Positions 54,256-62,508 of a stretch of DNA of 64,000 nucleotides are shown here, piece after piece (the first letter of the stretch is position 1; each line of letters begins with the position of its first letter). The stretch spans positions 372,001 to 436,000 of the forward strand of contig NZ_JACZEP010000002.1 of assembly GCF_014863355.1 (NCBI RefSeq), in the 5' to 3' direction. The DNA is from Aminobacter carboxidus. Its GTDB lineage: Bacteria > Pseudomonadota > Alphaproteobacteria > Rhizobiales > Rhizobiaceae. The notes under the pieces are model-generated. The model searched no databases, was not told the origin of the DNA, and worked only from the letters and a program-made list of their open reading frames with translations. The position numbers and the translations under genes are program-made.

Positions 54256-54966
54256 ATGCCGGGCAGGGCGCGAGCAAAGATCCTGGTGGTACTGCATCAG
54301 GAGCATTCGAGTGCCGGCCGGGTCGGCCATGTGCTGATCGAAAACGGCTTCGACCTCGACATTCGCCGGCCACCGCTCGGTGATCATTTGCCCGAGACAC
54401 TCGACGGACATGCCGGTGCGGTGGTTTTCGGCGGGCCGATGAGCGCCAACGACCACGATGAATTCGTGCGCCGCGAAACCGATTGGCTGGCCGTGCCGCT
54501 CAGCGAGAACAGACCGTTTCTCGGCATCTGCCTCGGTGCCCAGATGCTGGTCAACCATCTCGGGGGCAAGGTCGAGGGACATGGCGAGGGTCTTGTCGAG
54601 ATCGGCTGGTATCCGATCAGGGCGACGGAGGAGGGCCGCAAGCTGATGCACTGGCCTGAGATGGTCTACCAGTTCCATCGCGAGGGCTTTTCGCTGCCCA
54701 CGGATGCCGTGCTGCTGGCATCGTCCGACAGCTATCCCAACCAGGCCTTCCGCTATGGCGACAATGCCTGGGGCATCCAGTTCCACGCCGAGCTGACGCG
54801 GGTGATGATGCAGCGCTGGGTGGTGCGCGGCGCCGAACGTTTCGTGTTGCCCGGCGCCCAGCCCGGCCGCGACCATCTCGGCGGACGGCTGATCTGGGAC
54901 ATGCATCTCAAGCGTTGGCTCGACGAATTCCTGGTCAGGATCTTCGGCGAGCCGGCAAAGGGCTGA
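54256..54966 (+). CDS. Class I glutamine amidotransferase
   Basis: A 236-residue class I GATase domain protein. The nucleophile Cys is in FLGICLGAQMLVNHLGG, the His in WGIQFHAELTRVMMQ, with Glu two residues later; AVVFGGPMSANDHDEF is the oxyanion region. It lacks a synthetase domain, so it resembles the GMP-synthase-like free GATases or gamma-glutamyl hydrolase-type enzymes. Acceptor unknown. Cotranscribed with the TerB-like gene by spacing. Confidence 0.9.
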   Translation: MPGRARAKILVVLHQEHSSAGRVGHVLIENGFDLDIRRPPLGDHLPETLDGHAGAVVFGGPMSANDHDEFVRRETDWLAVPLSENRPFLGICLGAQMLVNHLGGKVEGHGEGLVEIGWYPIRATEEGRKLMHWPEMVYQFHREGFSLPTDAVLLASSDSYPNQAFRYGDNAWGIQFHAELTRVMMQRWVVRGAERFVLPGAQPGRDHLGGRLIWDMHLKRWLDEFLVRIFGEPAKG

Positions 54967-54969
54967 CGC

Positions 54970-55425
54970 CTATTTCTTGCCATCGCGAGCGTCGATTTCG
55001 CCCTGCTGGGTGTCGATCGCCACCGTCTGCACCTTGGTGTTCTGGCCGGCGCCGATCATCCAGCGGCCATTTTCCTTGACCAGTACGTAGAGCGGTGAGC
55101 CCTCGAGTTCGCCGGCGATCGGGCTGCCATCCTTGTGGATCGGGCGCTGGCGGACATTCACCGCTGCGACCTCGGGGCTCAGCATGGTGACATGGGCGAC
55201 GTCATAGCGCGCATACTGGTCGCCCAGGTCAGGCGTCAGCACCTTGCGGGTGAAGTCGGCGATCTCGGTCTTGTTGGTGAAACGCCTGCCAAAGGCGGTG
55301 ACCCAGACGGCGTCGGGCCGGAACAGGGCGAGGAAATCCTCGGCGGAGCGCTCGTTTTGCGATCGCTCGACCTCGGAGATCAGCTTGTTGATCAAGGCGA
55401 GGTCGTTTTCATCCACGTTGGCCAT
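54970..55425 (-). CDS. NTF2-like / SgcJ-type protein
   Basis: A 151-residue protein of the SnoaL/SgcJ-like NTF2 fold: MANVDENDLALINKLISEVE, then SAEDFLALFRPDAVWVTAFG, RFTNKTEIADFTRKVL and a C-terminal sheet with YVLVKENGRWMIGAGQNTKV. No signal peptide. Function unknown; family members are ligand-binding proteins or small enzymes. ATG 55425 sits 6 nt after GTGGA; ATG at 55431 is nearly equivalent. It converges with the GATase gene. Confidence 0.82.
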   Translation of the reverse strand: MANVDENDLALINKLISEVERSQNERSAEDFLALFRPDAVWVTAFGRRFTNKTEIADFTRKVLTPDLGDQYARYDVAHVTMLSPEVAAVNVRQRPIHKDGSPIAGELEGSPLYVLVKENGRWMIGAGQNTKVQTVAIDTQQGEIDARDGKK

Positions 55426-55575
55426 GGTCATTCCACGCTGTTCTGACGCTCGCATAGTGTTCGTCTTTGCTGCGATCTGGCGGAGCAAGCATCGCAATCC
55501 GCCAATCGATGTAGAGAAATGTATGAATACGTAGCGATATTTGCAACACTGGCAAAGCATCAAGGGCTGGAAAGT

Positions 55576-56817
55576 TCAGGGGCGTCCGTCGAGGCGCCTG
55601 ACCTTGCGCAAGGCGGGGAATGTCCAGGCCCAGATGCCGGCAACCGCAATGGCGCCGATGCCGCCGAAGATGACGGCAGGCGCGGTGCCGATGAGGGCGG
55701 CCATGGTGCCGGCGCGGAACTCGCCAAGCTCGTTGGAGGCGCCGACAAAGACGCCGTTGACCGCGTTGACGCGGCCGCGGACATGGTCGGGCGTCCACAG
55801 CTGGATCAACGTTTCCCTGATGTAGACGCTGACCATATCGGTGGCGCCAAGCAGGGCCAGGGCTGCGATCGACAGCCACGGGATTGTCGAAACCCCGAAG
55901 ATCGCGGTGGCGACGCCGAACAGCGCGACAAAGACGAACATGGCGATGCCGGCATGGTCGCGGATCGGGTGACCGGCGAGCCAGACGGCAACGACGATCG
56001 CGCCGAGGCCGGGGGCGGCGCGGAGCAGGCCGAGGCCCCATGGCCCAAGGTCGAGGATGTCGCGGGCATAGACCGGCAGAAGTGCGACGGCGCCTGACAA
56101 CAGCACGGCGAAGAGATCGAGCGAGATGGCGCCGAGCACGATCTTTTCGCCCCAGATGTAGCGAAAGCCGGCAAACAGGGTCTCGACCGACGGCTTGTCG
56201 GTCTCGCTGCGCTGGACCGGGCGGGGGATCGAGAAGATCAGCGCCGTCGATGCAAGCATCAGCACCGCAGCGGCACCGTAAGCGGCTTCGGGCGACAGGC
56301 CGTAGAGCAGGCCGCCGGCGACCGGCCCGACGATCGTCGCCATCTGCCAAGCCGAGGAGTTCCAAGCAACCGCATTGGCGAAATCCTCCGCCGGCACGAG
56401 ATTGGCGACCAGCGAAGCGGAGGCCGGGCCAAAAAAGGCGCGCGCGATGCCGAAAACGGCGAGCACGGCGAAGATCGGCAAAGGGCTTGCCATGCCGTGG
56501 AAGGTCAGCGCCAGCAGGGCCGCGGCGCAGCCGGCCTCGACAAGGGCGGAGAGGCCCATGATCAGCCTGCGCCCGAAACGGTCTGCAACCACGCCGGTGA
56601 CCAGCACGAGAAGCAGTGCGGGTGCGAACTGGATGACGCCGACAAGGCCGAGGTCGAATGGGTCGCGGGTCAGGTCATAGACCTGCCAGCCGACGCCGAC
56701 CGAGATGATCTGGGTCGAAAAGGTGCCCAGGAAACGTGCTACCCAGTAGCGCGAGAAGGCGCCATGGCGGAAGGCGGCGAAGCGCTGTTCGGGTGCCGTG
56801 TCTATGTCGGATGTCAT
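55576..56817 (-). CDS. MFS transporter (EntS-like)
   Basis: A 413-residue major facilitator with twelve hydrophobic segments. The N-terminal FRHGAFSRYWVARFLGTFST and the loop GVVADRFGRRLIMGLSALVE (the MFS motif A, GxLaDrxGrR) are clear, with AFFGPASASLVANLVPAEDF in the middle. The EntS/DHA3-like group exports siderophores or drugs; no siderophore genes are nearby. Upstream lies a short palindrome (CCCCATGGGG, 56895-56904). Confidence 0.92.
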   Translation of the reverse strand: MTSDIDTAPEQRFAAFRHGAFSRYWVARFLGTFSTQIISVGVGWQVYDLTRDPFDLGLVGVIQFAPALLLVLVTGVVADRFGRRLIMGLSALVEAGCAAALLALTFHGMASPLPIFAVLAVFGIARAFFGPASASLVANLVPAEDFANAVAWNSSAWQMATIVGPVAGGLLYGLSPEAAYGAAAVLMLASTALIFSIPRPVQRSETDKPSVETLFAGFRYIWGEKIVLGAISLDLFAVLLSGAVALLPVYARDILDLGPWGLGLLRAAPGLGAIVVAVWLAGHPIRDHAGIAMFVFVALFGVATAIFGVSTIPWLSIAALALLGATDMVSVYIRETLIQLWTPDHVRGRVNAVNGVFVGASNELGEFRAGTMAALIGTAPAVIFGGIGAIAVAGIWAWTFPALRKVRRLDGRP

Positions 56818-57004
56818 CGGGCGGGCGAAAACAACTGTTGCGGCGCCGGCCCGGATCGCGCCAGCAGACGGATGCTGCCATAGCGCAGATTTGGCCCCAT
56901 GGGGTGGAATTATGCCACTGGATCAAAGTTTTTAGGGCCGGCTGGCCAACGCGGCCCGGCACTTCACGCCGCCGGGCCAACGCCGCTCGGTCCTGGCGAG
57001 GCTG

Positions 57005-57436
57005 CTACCTGACGAAGACCGTGACTGCGCCATCGGCGCCGATGCTGGCGGCAACGATGGCCGAGGTGTCGACTGTCTGGGCGTCGATCTGCTTTTTCAG
57101 CGCGCTGTTGGCCATGATCGCGGCCTGCACGCCGGTAATGTCGGCCTCATTGTCGCTCACTGCCTTGTCCAGCGCCTGCTTGTCACTGCCGCTGACGATG
57201 TCGGACAGCTTGGCGATCTGGACGCTACCGACTGTCGTCATCGCCTGGATCGCCGTTGCGGTGCTCCGGCTGGCCTCGATCGACGACATGACGGTGCCGA
57301 GGTCGGCCTTGGCGCCGGTGCTGGCCGTGGTGGCGCTATCGACCTGCGCAGCCGGACTGACGGCGTCCTCTGCGGCGACCGGTGCTGCCAGCATCGCAGA
57401 CGCAAGCAGGATCGCGATGGCGATTGAATGTTTCAT
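57005..57436 (-). CDS. Secreted hypothetical protein
   Basis: A 143-residue protein with a signal peptide (MKHSIAIAILLASAMLAAPVA). The mature part is small, polar and helical with Ser/Thr/Ala-rich stretches such as VMSSIEASRSTATAIQAMTT, a SGSDKQALDKAVSDNEADIT segment and no cysteine. The ending GADGAVTVFVR suggests a terminal beta-strand. GAGAGGAAAAG before the ATG is a strong ribosome-binding site. No family recognised. Confidence 0.78.
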   Translation of the reverse strand: MKHSIAIAILLASAMLAAPVAAEDAVSPAAQVDSATTASTGAKADLGTVMSSIEASRSTATAIQAMTTVGSVQIAKLSDIVSGSDKQALDKAVSDNEADITGVQAAIMANSALKKQIDAQTVDTSAIVAASIGADGAVTVFVR

Positions 57437-57543
57437 CTTTTCCTCTCGAATTTTGGCCGCCCGCGCTTCTGACTAACCGACCGGACCGGCTTCGGTTCCG
57501 CAAAAATGGAGGGTGCAAGCAAAAAGCCCCACGGCGCAGCCGA

Positions 57544-57621
57544 CTACGCCCCCATCATCCAGATGACCGCGCTTGATGCCCCAAACACCACGGCGATGTA
57601 AAACCAGTCTGTCCAATCCAT
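57544..57621 (-). CDS. Candidate 25-residue membrane microprotein
   Basis: MDWTDWFYIAVVFGASSAVI followed by WMMGA is a single transmembrane helix in 25 codons. CGGGAG lies 6 nt before the ATG (GGGAG at 57628-57632 on the minus strand), an excellent Shine-Dalgarno, and the stop is TAG. No homologue can be named. Real small membrane proteins of this size exist but can be chance. Confidence 0.5.
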   Translation of the reverse strand: MDWTDWFYIAVVFGASSAVIWMMGA

Positions 57622-57730
57622 CGAGGGCTCCCGAGTTGGGCGTTGCTCGCAACGTTCCGACCACCGGGACTCGCTGCTCATCGCGGCCCGGACTGCATCG
57701 CTGCAGGCTGGTTCGTTGCCCAGATGCCAG

Positions 57731-57880
57731 TCACTGCAAGAGATGCAGTACCAGGATGAAGGCGGTCGCGTTGGTGTGAAGTATCGTTGTTGCCATCGCC
57801 AGCATGACGGCTGCGACAAAGTACAATTCTGCCTGCTGTTCGCCCTTTTCGGGGCGTTGTGGTTGCAGTGGCGTCGGCAT
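57731..57880 (-). CDS. Candidate 49-residue membrane microprotein
   Basis: MPTPLQPQRPEKGEQQAELY is followed by one transmembrane helix (FVAAVMLAMATTILHTNATA) and FILVLHLLQ. GGAG lies 8 nt before the ATG at 57880; an upstream in-frame ATG at 57937 lacks one. The N-in, polar-then-hydrophobic layout is plausible. It lies between the 25-residue frame and exoQ, all on the minus strand, and could be cotranscribed with exoQ. Confidence 0.45.
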   Translation of the reverse strand: MPTPLQPQRPEKGEQQAELYFVAAVMLAMATTILHTNATAFILVLHLLQ

Positions 57881-57996
57881 CGTGTCGGCTCCAGCAATAT
57901 CAGCTGAATCAATTCCCGAAACGACGGACAGTTCCATGACGTCGCTGGGGAATCGGCAGAGGACCGGAGCCGGCAGCCCGATGCTGGCGGCCCTCG

Positions 57997-59292
57997 TTAA
58001 CGCTGGACGGCTTGAACGGGGTCGTTCGACGATATGGCAGGGGCATGCAGGCGCCAGTCCGGTGCCGAACCGGACATTCGCTTTGCCACCGGTTCCTTGG
58101 CGCGGGCCCAGCAATAATAGAGCAGGAACGAGCCGATGACATAGGGCTGGAGGATGTCGACCTCGAAGAACGAGCGGATGACCAGAAGAGCGAGCAGGCC
58201 TGTCTGCAACAGGGCTTCGGTCCAGTCGCCCGCAGACAGCAGTCGCATGATGCAGAGCCTGAGGATGGCGAGCAGTGGCACCACGATCATGACGGCACCA
58301 ACATAGCCTGTTTCCACCAGCGCCTCGATGTAGGTGTTGTGGAAATGGAAGCCGGTGCGCGAGGTGATGTAGAACTCGTTCCACAGCCGCTCCGCTTCGG
58401 AAAAGCCCTGCACCCAGTAGGCGGCGTAGCCGACGCCGAGCAATGGCGTGCTGGCTGCGGCATCGATGCCCTGCTGCCAGAGATAGGTGCGGCCGGTCAG
58501 CGTCGAATCCTTGCCGAAGGCGCCGAGCACCATGTCGACCGCACCGACATTGAGCGCGGCCAGGACAGCCGTGCCGGCAAGCACGAGGCCAGCGGCGAAG
58601 AAGATCCTGCGGTTGCTCGGCGAGAATGCCTCCAGCCCGGCGATGGCGACGACCATGGCCACGGCTGCCGGTGTGGCGAGCATCGAGGTTGCCGATTGCG
58701 ACAGCACCAGCGACGCGGCCGAAAGGGCGACGACGCCAAGAGCAAAGAGGCGGGCGATGCGGCTTCGGGTCAAAAACAGCGCGAAGTAGCAACCGAACAG
58801 CACGCCCAGCGAGGCGTAGAAGCCAAGCTGGTTCTTGGAGCCGAAGGCGCCGACGAAGCTGTAGGTGCCGTCGAGCGCATCATAGACATAACCGCCCGAA
58901 ACCATGGAATAGGCGAGGATGACGGCAATGCCTGCGATGGCACCGATGGACAAGGTGCGCGCATCGATCACGCGGGCGGCGATGACGGCGCAGACGACAT
59001 GCGACAGATATTGCAGCGCCGCCCGGGCGGTGACGTCAGGCGCGTCGGACCAGAAATAGGACAGGCATGCCAAAAGCGCGAAGGCCAAAAGCTGCGGCGA
59101 CTGGGCAAGGCGGCCAAGCGTGAAGCGGTAGTCGACGAAAACCAGCGGCAGCCAGACCGCGTAATACATCAGAATCGAGATCTGGCCGATGCGGAAAGAG
59201 TAGGCGAAGACGAAGAAAGAGACGGCGACCGCAAACGCGCCATACAGCGTGTTGCGGCCGGGATCGACCAGTGACGATTTCCTGATCCGCAT
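57997..59292 (-). CDS. exoQ: Exopolysaccharide polymerase ExoQ (O-antigen ligase family)
   Basis: A 431-residue membrane protein with about ten transmembrane helices and a periplasmic loop. The O-antigen-ligase/Wzy features are GAFGSKNQLGFYASLGVLFG, LTGRTYLWQQGIDAAASTPL and FHFHNTYIEALVETGYVG with the conserved HNxYIE. In Sinorhizobium meliloti ExoQ is needed to polymerise succinoglycan and is encoded after exoF, the same order as here. It ends next to two small frames. Confidence 0.83.
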   Translation of the reverse strand: MRIRKSSLVDPGRNTLYGAFAVAVSFFVFAYSFRIGQISILMYYAVWLPLVFVDYRFTLGRLAQSPQLLAFALLACLSYFWSDAPDVTARAALQYLSHVVCAVIAARVIDARTLSIGAIAGIAVILAYSMVSGGYVYDALDGTYSFVGAFGSKNQLGFYASLGVLFGCYFALFLTRSRIARLFALGVVALSAASLVLSQSATSMLATPAAVAMVVAIAGLEAFSPSNRRIFFAAGLVLAGTAVLAALNVGAVDMVLGAFGKDSTLTGRTYLWQQGIDAAASTPLLGVGYAAYWVQGFSEAERLWNEFYITSRTGFHFHNTYIEALVETGYVGAVMIVVPLLAILRLCIMRLLSAGDWTEALLQTGLLALLVIRSFFEVDILQPYVIGSFLLYYCWARAKEPVAKRMSGSAPDWRLHAPAISSNDPVQAVQR

Positions 59293-59310
59293 CGCGCCTG
59301 ACCCGCCTGT

Positions 59311-60624
59311 CTACCGGACGAGCGGGCCACCCGACCGCTCGACCTTGATCACGTCGCCGGGCAGGATGGGCGTGTCTTCGATGGCGGTAATTTCCTTGCT
59401 CTTGCCATCGCCGCCCTTGCGAACGAGGACAAAGGAGATTGCCTGTTCGGCGCCGGCCGCGGCAGGTGCGGTGCCACCGGCTTCGGCGATCAGGCCCTTT
59501 TGCATGCCGAGCTTGAGCGTCACCGCATTGAGCTCGCCGACGGTCTTCTGGCGCTCGACCGCCAGTTCGGATTCGGCGTCGTTCTTGAGGTCGATCGCTT
59601 CCTGCTCGGCCTTGCTGATGTCCTGCTTGGCCCGCAGCATGGCGGTTTCGAGATCGAGGATCTTGCCTTCCATCTCGGCAATGGAGCGCTCGCTCGACAG
59701 TACCCGCGTGTTCACGACCAGGCCCTTCTGGGCCAGCGTGTCGATGCCGCTGAGCTCCTTCCTGGCGAGCTCGATCTGGCGGTTTTGCGTTTCGGACTTC
59801 TGGCCGAGCGAAACGATTTCGCGCTCGAGCAGGCCCTTGAGGTTGTCGAGCGCCTGCAGCCTGAGCGTCAGCTTCTTCTGGCGCGAGGCCATGATCGCGG
59901 TCTCGTTGGCGACCATGCCTGCGACCGCCGGCAAGGAGGCGATCTCCATGGGCGCCGCGAACTCGGTCTTGCCGGCAAGCTCGGCGTCGATCCGAACCTG
60001 GGTCACCATCAGGCGGAGCTGCTCGTCGGAAAGCACGGCGTGGCTGCCTTCGGCGGTGATCAGGTCGCGTTCGGTGCGGGCGCCATCGGCGCCGCGGCGC
60101 ATGCCGCCGGCGATGCTGATCGCCTTGAGCACGGTGAGGTCAGGCGCATAGGCATACTGGCCAGGGCTCTGGATGTCGCCCGAGATGTAGAAGGGGCGGA
60201 ACTGCGCGACCTCGACCGAAGCTTCCGGGCGGTCGGACAGGCCGAACTTGTCCTGCAACGTTTTGCCGATCGTCTTGGCGATTTCGGCGGTGGTCTTGCC
60301 TGTTGCAGGTGTCTCGCCAACGAAAGGCAGGGACAGCTTGCCTGACGGCCCGATCGTATATTCGCCACTGACCGACGACCAGTCGCGGAAGGCGCCTTCG
60401 ACCGTCTGCCATTCGACGACGCGGATGGTCAGCTTGTCCTGGGTGCCGAGCTTGTAGTCTTCGGCTGAGGAAATGGACGCCGAAATGGCAAGGGTCAGGC
60501 AAAGCCCGCCGCCCAGGCTGAGGAGGCGCCGCTGGCGCGGATGGGAGCCGTTGTGGTTCAAGGGTTTTGTCCGTTCCTGTGCCACGGCGCATACGCCGCG
60601 GCGAATGGCTGGCGCGCCCCACAT
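59311..60624 (-). CDS. exoF: ExoF-like polysaccharide export protein
   Basis: A 437-residue periplasmic/outer-membrane-associated protein. A hydrophobic stretch (LLSLGGGLCLTLAISASISS) acts as signal peptide, followed by the polysaccharide-export domain (DYKLGTQDKLTIRVVEWQTV, then GPSGKLSLPFVGETP), an SLBB-like FYISGDIQSPGQYAYAPDLT, and a long C-terminal coiled-coil region (NLKGLLEREIVSLGQKSETQ). ExoF of S. meliloti has the same layout. The start at 60624 is uncertain, since the first 30 residues look non-homologous; a later start is possible. It lies between exoQ and exoY. Confidence 0.85.
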   Translation of the reverse strand: MWGAPAIRRGVCAVAQERTKPLNHNGSHPRQRRLLSLGGGLCLTLAISASISSAEDYKLGTQDKLTIRVVEWQTVEGAFRDWSSVSGEYTIGPSGKLSLPFVGETPATGKTTAEIAKTIGKTLQDKFGLSDRPEASVEVAQFRPFYISGDIQSPGQYAYAPDLTVLKAISIAGGMRRGADGARTERDLITAEGSHAVLSDEQLRLMVTQVRIDAELAGKTEFAAPMEIASLPAVAGMVANETAIMASRQKKLTLRLQALDNLKGLLEREIVSLGQKSETQNRQIELARKELSGIDTLAQKGLVVNTRVLSSERSIAEMEGKILDLETAMLRAKQDISKAEQEAIDLKNDAESELAVERQKTVGELNAVTLKLGMQKGLIAEAGGTAPAAAGAEQAISFVLVRKGGDGKSKEITAIEDTPILPGDVIKVERSGGPLVR

Positions 60625-60649
60625 GGGGTGCTGCCCGATTGCGGCTGGC

Positions 60650-61324
60650 TCAGTAGCTGCCGCGCGACATGCAGACGGCCGGAACCGTCTTCAAGATGAT
60701 GCGGATGTCTTCGGCGAGCGACCAGTTCTCGACATAGTGGCGATCGAACGCCACGCGGCTGTCATAGGAGACGTCGTTGCGTCCACTGACCTGCCACAGC
60801 CCGGTGAGTCCCGGCCGCGACTTGAGATAGAAGACAACCGCCTTGCCGTAATATTCGAGTTCGTCGCGGACCACCGGACGCGGACCGACGATGCTCATGT
60901 CGCCCAAAAGAATGTTGATGACCTGCGGCAGTTCGTCGAGGCTGAGCTTGCGCAGCACGGTGCCGACGCGCGTCACGCGCGGGTCGTCCTTGAGCTTGCG
61001 CGTCGCTTCCCACTCGGCCCTGGCTTCCGGGTCGTCACGGAAATGCGCGGCGAGAACCGCGTCGCCGTCGGGAACCATGGTGCGGAACTTGAGGCACTGG
61101 AAGATACGGCCGCCACGGCCGATCCGGCGATGGCCATAAAAGACCGAGCCGCCGTCGGAGACTTTCACCAAAATGGCGATGAGCAGGAACAACGGGCTCA
61201 GTGCGACGATCCCGAGACCTGCACCGATGACGTCGAATCCGCGCTTGGCCACGCCACCGAGCGGAGGAAGGTCGGCGGCCACGTGTGGAAATTCCAAGCT
61301 GCTCGACTTGGCTAGATCCCTCAT
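60650..61324 (-). CDS. exoY: Undecaprenyl-phosphate sugar transferase ExoY
   Basis: A 224-residue enzyme that starts the polysaccharide repeat by moving a sugar phosphate (galactose-1-P in S. meliloti) to undecaprenyl phosphate. One transmembrane helix (RGFDVIGAGLGIVALSPLFL) is followed by the GT core: SVFYGHRRIGRGGRIFQCLK, KFRTMVPDGD, LRKLSLDELPQVINILLGDM, SIVGPRPVVRDELEYYGK and RPGLTGLWQVSGRNDVSYD. These are the WbaP/ExoY hallmarks. Divergent from exoX across 613 nt. Confidence 0.93.
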   Translation of the reverse strand: MRDLAKSSSLEFPHVAADLPPLGGVAKRGFDVIGAGLGIVALSPLFLLIAILVKVSDGGSVFYGHRRIGRGGRIFQCLKFRTMVPDGDAVLAAHFRDDPEARAEWEATRKLKDDPRVTRVGTVLRKLSLDELPQVINILLGDMSIVGPRPVVRDELEYYGKAVVFYLKSRPGLTGLWQVSGRNDVSYDSRVAFDRHYVENWSLAEDIRIILKTVPAVCMSRGSY

Positions 61325-61937
61325 GCTGCAACTCCAATTGGTCGATAAATCGCCCCAGAATCGCCCTGTCTCAGGATATGGTCGCTATGCTGCGCCGCAA
61401 CACACGTTTTTTTGACGCGTGAAATATTTACGCCAGTAGTTGTCCAAGAACCGTGCATGGCGTGCACAAAAAGAGCTCAATACGACAGTTTTGTGTCCAA
61501 TCGATTTATGTGTGTGCAGAATCGGACACCCCAATCGAGTGCCAATGCCTACGATTACATCTTCAACGTTCTGCTAACAATTGAGCAATGTGCGTCGCAA
61601 GATACGAACATATTGTTCGAATAGCCGGCAATCGCCATAATGTTCTGAAATAACGCCGTTGAAGCAAAAAATGATTTCGACTTGGGGCGTTGTCTGGCGG
61701 TGCAATGCAGCATTCATCTTCGCAATCTAGACTCGCCTTACAAGAGGCTCCGCTTGCTGACAGTTGGGCGGGCCAATATAGTGGATTGACGTTCTTCGGG
61801 CCGAGCGGCTGGGGCCGCGCCGGTATCAAAACAAAACGAAGGAACGGACGTGGGCGGAAGCTTTCAGGGCAAGGGGAGTTGCAAGCAACATGGCGACGAA
61901 ATCAGTGCCGATGTCTCCGGCCTGACGATCTGCTGAC
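61325..61937. other. 613-nt AT-rich intergenic control region between exoY and exoX
   Basis: The longest non-coding interval in the window, and markedly AT-richer than its flanks. It contains a GTGCA-TGGCG-TGCAC palindrome (61453-61467), a GTGTCC/GGACAC inverted pair (61493-61498 and 61524-61529) and a CCAATCGA direct repeat (61497-61504 and 61531-61538). Promoters for exoY (minus) and exoX (plus) must lie here. Two short open frames (61412-61624 plus, 61563-61829 minus) have no protein-like features. Confidence 0.6.
61453..61538. promoter_or_regulatory. Cluster of symmetric elements in the exoX-exoY region
   Basis: The palindrome at 61453-61467, the inverted GTGTCC/GGACAC pair at 61493-61529 and the overlapping CCAATCGA direct repeats (34 bp apart) are packed into 86 bp. 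They are the most operator-like sequences between the two divergent exo genes and lie about 130-215 nt from exoY. Confidence 0.45.
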
Positions 61938-62207
61938 ATGACTTTACCCAAATTCGTGTTCGGCATGGCGATGGTCATCGCGGTCGTGGCGCTGTGGTCT
62001 TACGTGGATGCTGCCGGCTGGGGCACGATCTTGCTGCGCGCAGTGATATGCGCGGTTGTTCTTCAGGTGGGCTACTTCCTTGTCGTCGTGGCGATGGTGC
62101 TGCGCGCCGGGCCGAAACGGGCTGAAACCGGCAAGGCGAAGACCGCGGCCGAAGGTGCTGCCACTGTTCCAGCCGACGACCTGACACCCAAAGGCAGCGC
62201 GCACTAG
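61938..62207 (+). CDS. exoX: Exopolysaccharide production repressor ExoX
   Basis: An 89-residue inner-membrane protein with two transmembrane helices (FVFGMAMVIAVVALWSYVDA and ICAVVLQVGYFLVVVAMVLR) and a polar C-terminal tail. The pattern, especially RAVICAVVLQVGYFL, is that of the ExoX/SyrA/Psi family, small membrane proteins that reduce exopolysaccharide synthesis by acting on ExoY post-translationally. Its place opposite exoY supports this strongly; in S. meliloti exoX neighbours exoY too. Sequence likeness is modest because the family is short. Confidence 0.8.
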   Translation: MTLPKFVFGMAMVIAVVALWSYVDAAGWGTILLRAVICAVVLQVGYFLVVVAMVLRAGPKRAETGKAKTAAEGAATVPADDLTPKGSAH

Positions 62208-62508
62208 GCCTGCAAAGGCCCGGCTGCAGAAAGCATGCCGGCGCAGTATTGCCGCCGCCTTCCTCACCTTCGGATCCTGAAAAGATGCCTCTTCGCGTGA
62301 TGTCGTATCGCCGTCGCCGCTGTTTGTAGCGGCACCTGGCGTGATCGACTCGACGCGTCTGTACACCTTGGAAAGCCGCTGCCGGGCACCATCGACGGCA
62401 AAGCATTCGGGACCCAAGCGTGAATCGCCGTAACAAAAGTTGGGGTTCCCTTGTTAGCAGGTGCAATATAGCTCTTGCGTCGGCGGGCTATGACGAAAGG
62501 CAACCGAC
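62208..62508 (+). other. 301-nt intergenic region between exoX and the GT2 gene
   Basis: No gene recognised. A GGCCTGCAAAGGCC inverted repeat lies at the start, just past exoX, without a T-tract. The minus-strand open frames here are arginine-rich and unlike proteins. CGAAAGGCAACCGAC precedes the GTG start of the next gene; GGTTCCCTTGTTAG at about 62445-62458 could be part of its promoter. Confidence 0.45.

Larger units (their letters stand above)
57437..57996 (-). other. 560-nt region between exoQ and a secreted-protein gene
   Basis: No conventional gene fits. It holds the two microprotein candidates at 57544-57621 and 57731-57880. No promoter or terminator was convincing. Longer minus-strand frames through here (to 58792) overlap exoQ out of frame and were rejected. 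Confidence 0.5.

Noticed and set aside
56895-56904. CCCCATGGGG palindrome upstream of the MFS gene as an operator
   Set aside because: Ten-base GC-rich palindromes arise often by chance in this genome; there is no second copy or adjacent regulator.
58012-59274. 420-residue plus-strand frame opposite exoQ
   Set aside because: Highly charged Glu/Gly/Asp/Arg-rich antisense artefact of a membrane-protein gene.
61412-61624. 70-residue plus-strand frame in the exoX-exoY region
   Set aside because: Frame exists because of low GC; no Shine-Dalgarno, no family, and it covers the symmetric regulatory elements.
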